From assembly GCA_009829735.1 (NCBI GenBank), contig CM020618.1, forward strand, positions 3,966,882 to 4,030,881: 64,000 nucleotides of DNA, given 5' to 3'. This stretch comes from Pyropia yezoensis (lineage: Eukaryota; Rhodophyta; Bangiophyceae; Bangiales; Bangiaceae). Both the position numbers and the translations under genes were made by a program. Every line of letters starts with the position of its first letter. The stretch's first letter is position 1. The notes under the pieces are model-generated. The model was not told the DNA's origin. It searched no databases and saw only the letters and a program-made list of their open reading frames with translations. Below are positions 63,678 through 64,000 of this stretch, piece by piece.

Positions 63678-64000
63678 TCGCGGCAGCTACTTCCTGTGCA
63701 ACTCACGCTGGCGAAGTGGCCACTCCTCGCGGGAGTGCCTCAGGTAACCAGACAGTGCGCCCCTCGACCGGAGGCGACCATGCGGGCTCTAACAGCTACC
63801 ACTTCACTTCGGGGGGCCCCGCGGAGGATGGCTCCTCGAGCGCCGGTGGAGGCAACGTCGAACGGAAGGGGATGAGCGCTTTTTGGGGCTGCTTTGGCGA
63901 AAAGGTGTCATTGACTCCGCAGTTGTATGGGGCCTACCGATGCCCGCCACGTACTCCTGCCTGCCATACGCGGCTGTGCCAGTTGGTACAGTTTAATACG

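Noticed and set aside
1-64000. tRNA, rRNA or other structured RNA genes
   Set aside because: I looked for T-loop words (ggttcga) and long rRNA-like stretches. The few hits, such as 20119, lack a cloverleaf by eye. A covariance-model search would be decisive.

Overview
The window looks like nuclear DNA of a bangiophyte red alga (Porphyra/Pyropia type). This is inferred from very GC-rich compact genes, third positions almost all G or C, proteins swollen by Ala/Pro/Gly low complexity, long poly-G/poly-C tracts, few introns, a plastid-type division factor, a Golgi-type sulfotransferase (these algae make sulfated galactans) and lower-GC islands full of transposons. Nothing prokaryotic is seen.

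The left third (1-26200) holds the host genes. They are the N-terminal part of midasin (minus, runs off the left edge), an Mpv17/PMP22 membrane protein (plus), a GC1/SulA-type SDR39U1 epimerase-family protein (minus), a sulfotransferase (plus), a PIF1-like helicase with one intron and two compensating frame jumps in homopolymers (minus), a YHM2-type mitochondrial carrier (plus) and tRNA-His guanylyltransferase THG1 (minus). A 4-copy 109-bp minisatellite, a near-perfect 186-bp-arm foldback and a 1.4-kb TIR element lie among them. There is no operon logic. Several genes share C/T-rich leaders just before the ATG, and poly-G tracts often lie at gene ends.

The right two thirds (26200-64000) are mostly a transposon graveyard. 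It contains a two-gene PIF/Harbinger element whose transposase is split by a nested MITE, a dead Tc1/mariner transposase, and three copies of one TA-flanked MITE family (29312, 38035, 62173). A second MITE family has two copies (26448, 58681), and some diverged dispersed repeats are present. A complete 9.37-kb Ty3/gypsy chromovirus-type retrotransposon occupies 42505-51878 and reads on the minus strand. It has 469-bp LTRs, PBS, gag, pol with a C-terminal chromodomain, and PPT.

The most unusual object is that retrotransposon. It carries a spliced, RS-rich gene of unknown function on the opposite strand between pol and the 3' LTR. Its gag and pol overlap by ATGA. Its pol frame stays continuous through three in-frame stops, each one transition away from a glutamine codon, and the four differences between its LTRs are also all transitions.

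Many poly-G/C tracts are 14-30 nt long, so base counts there, and any reading frame crossing them, should be treated as uncertain. Long open frames in simple GC repeats were not called as genes.
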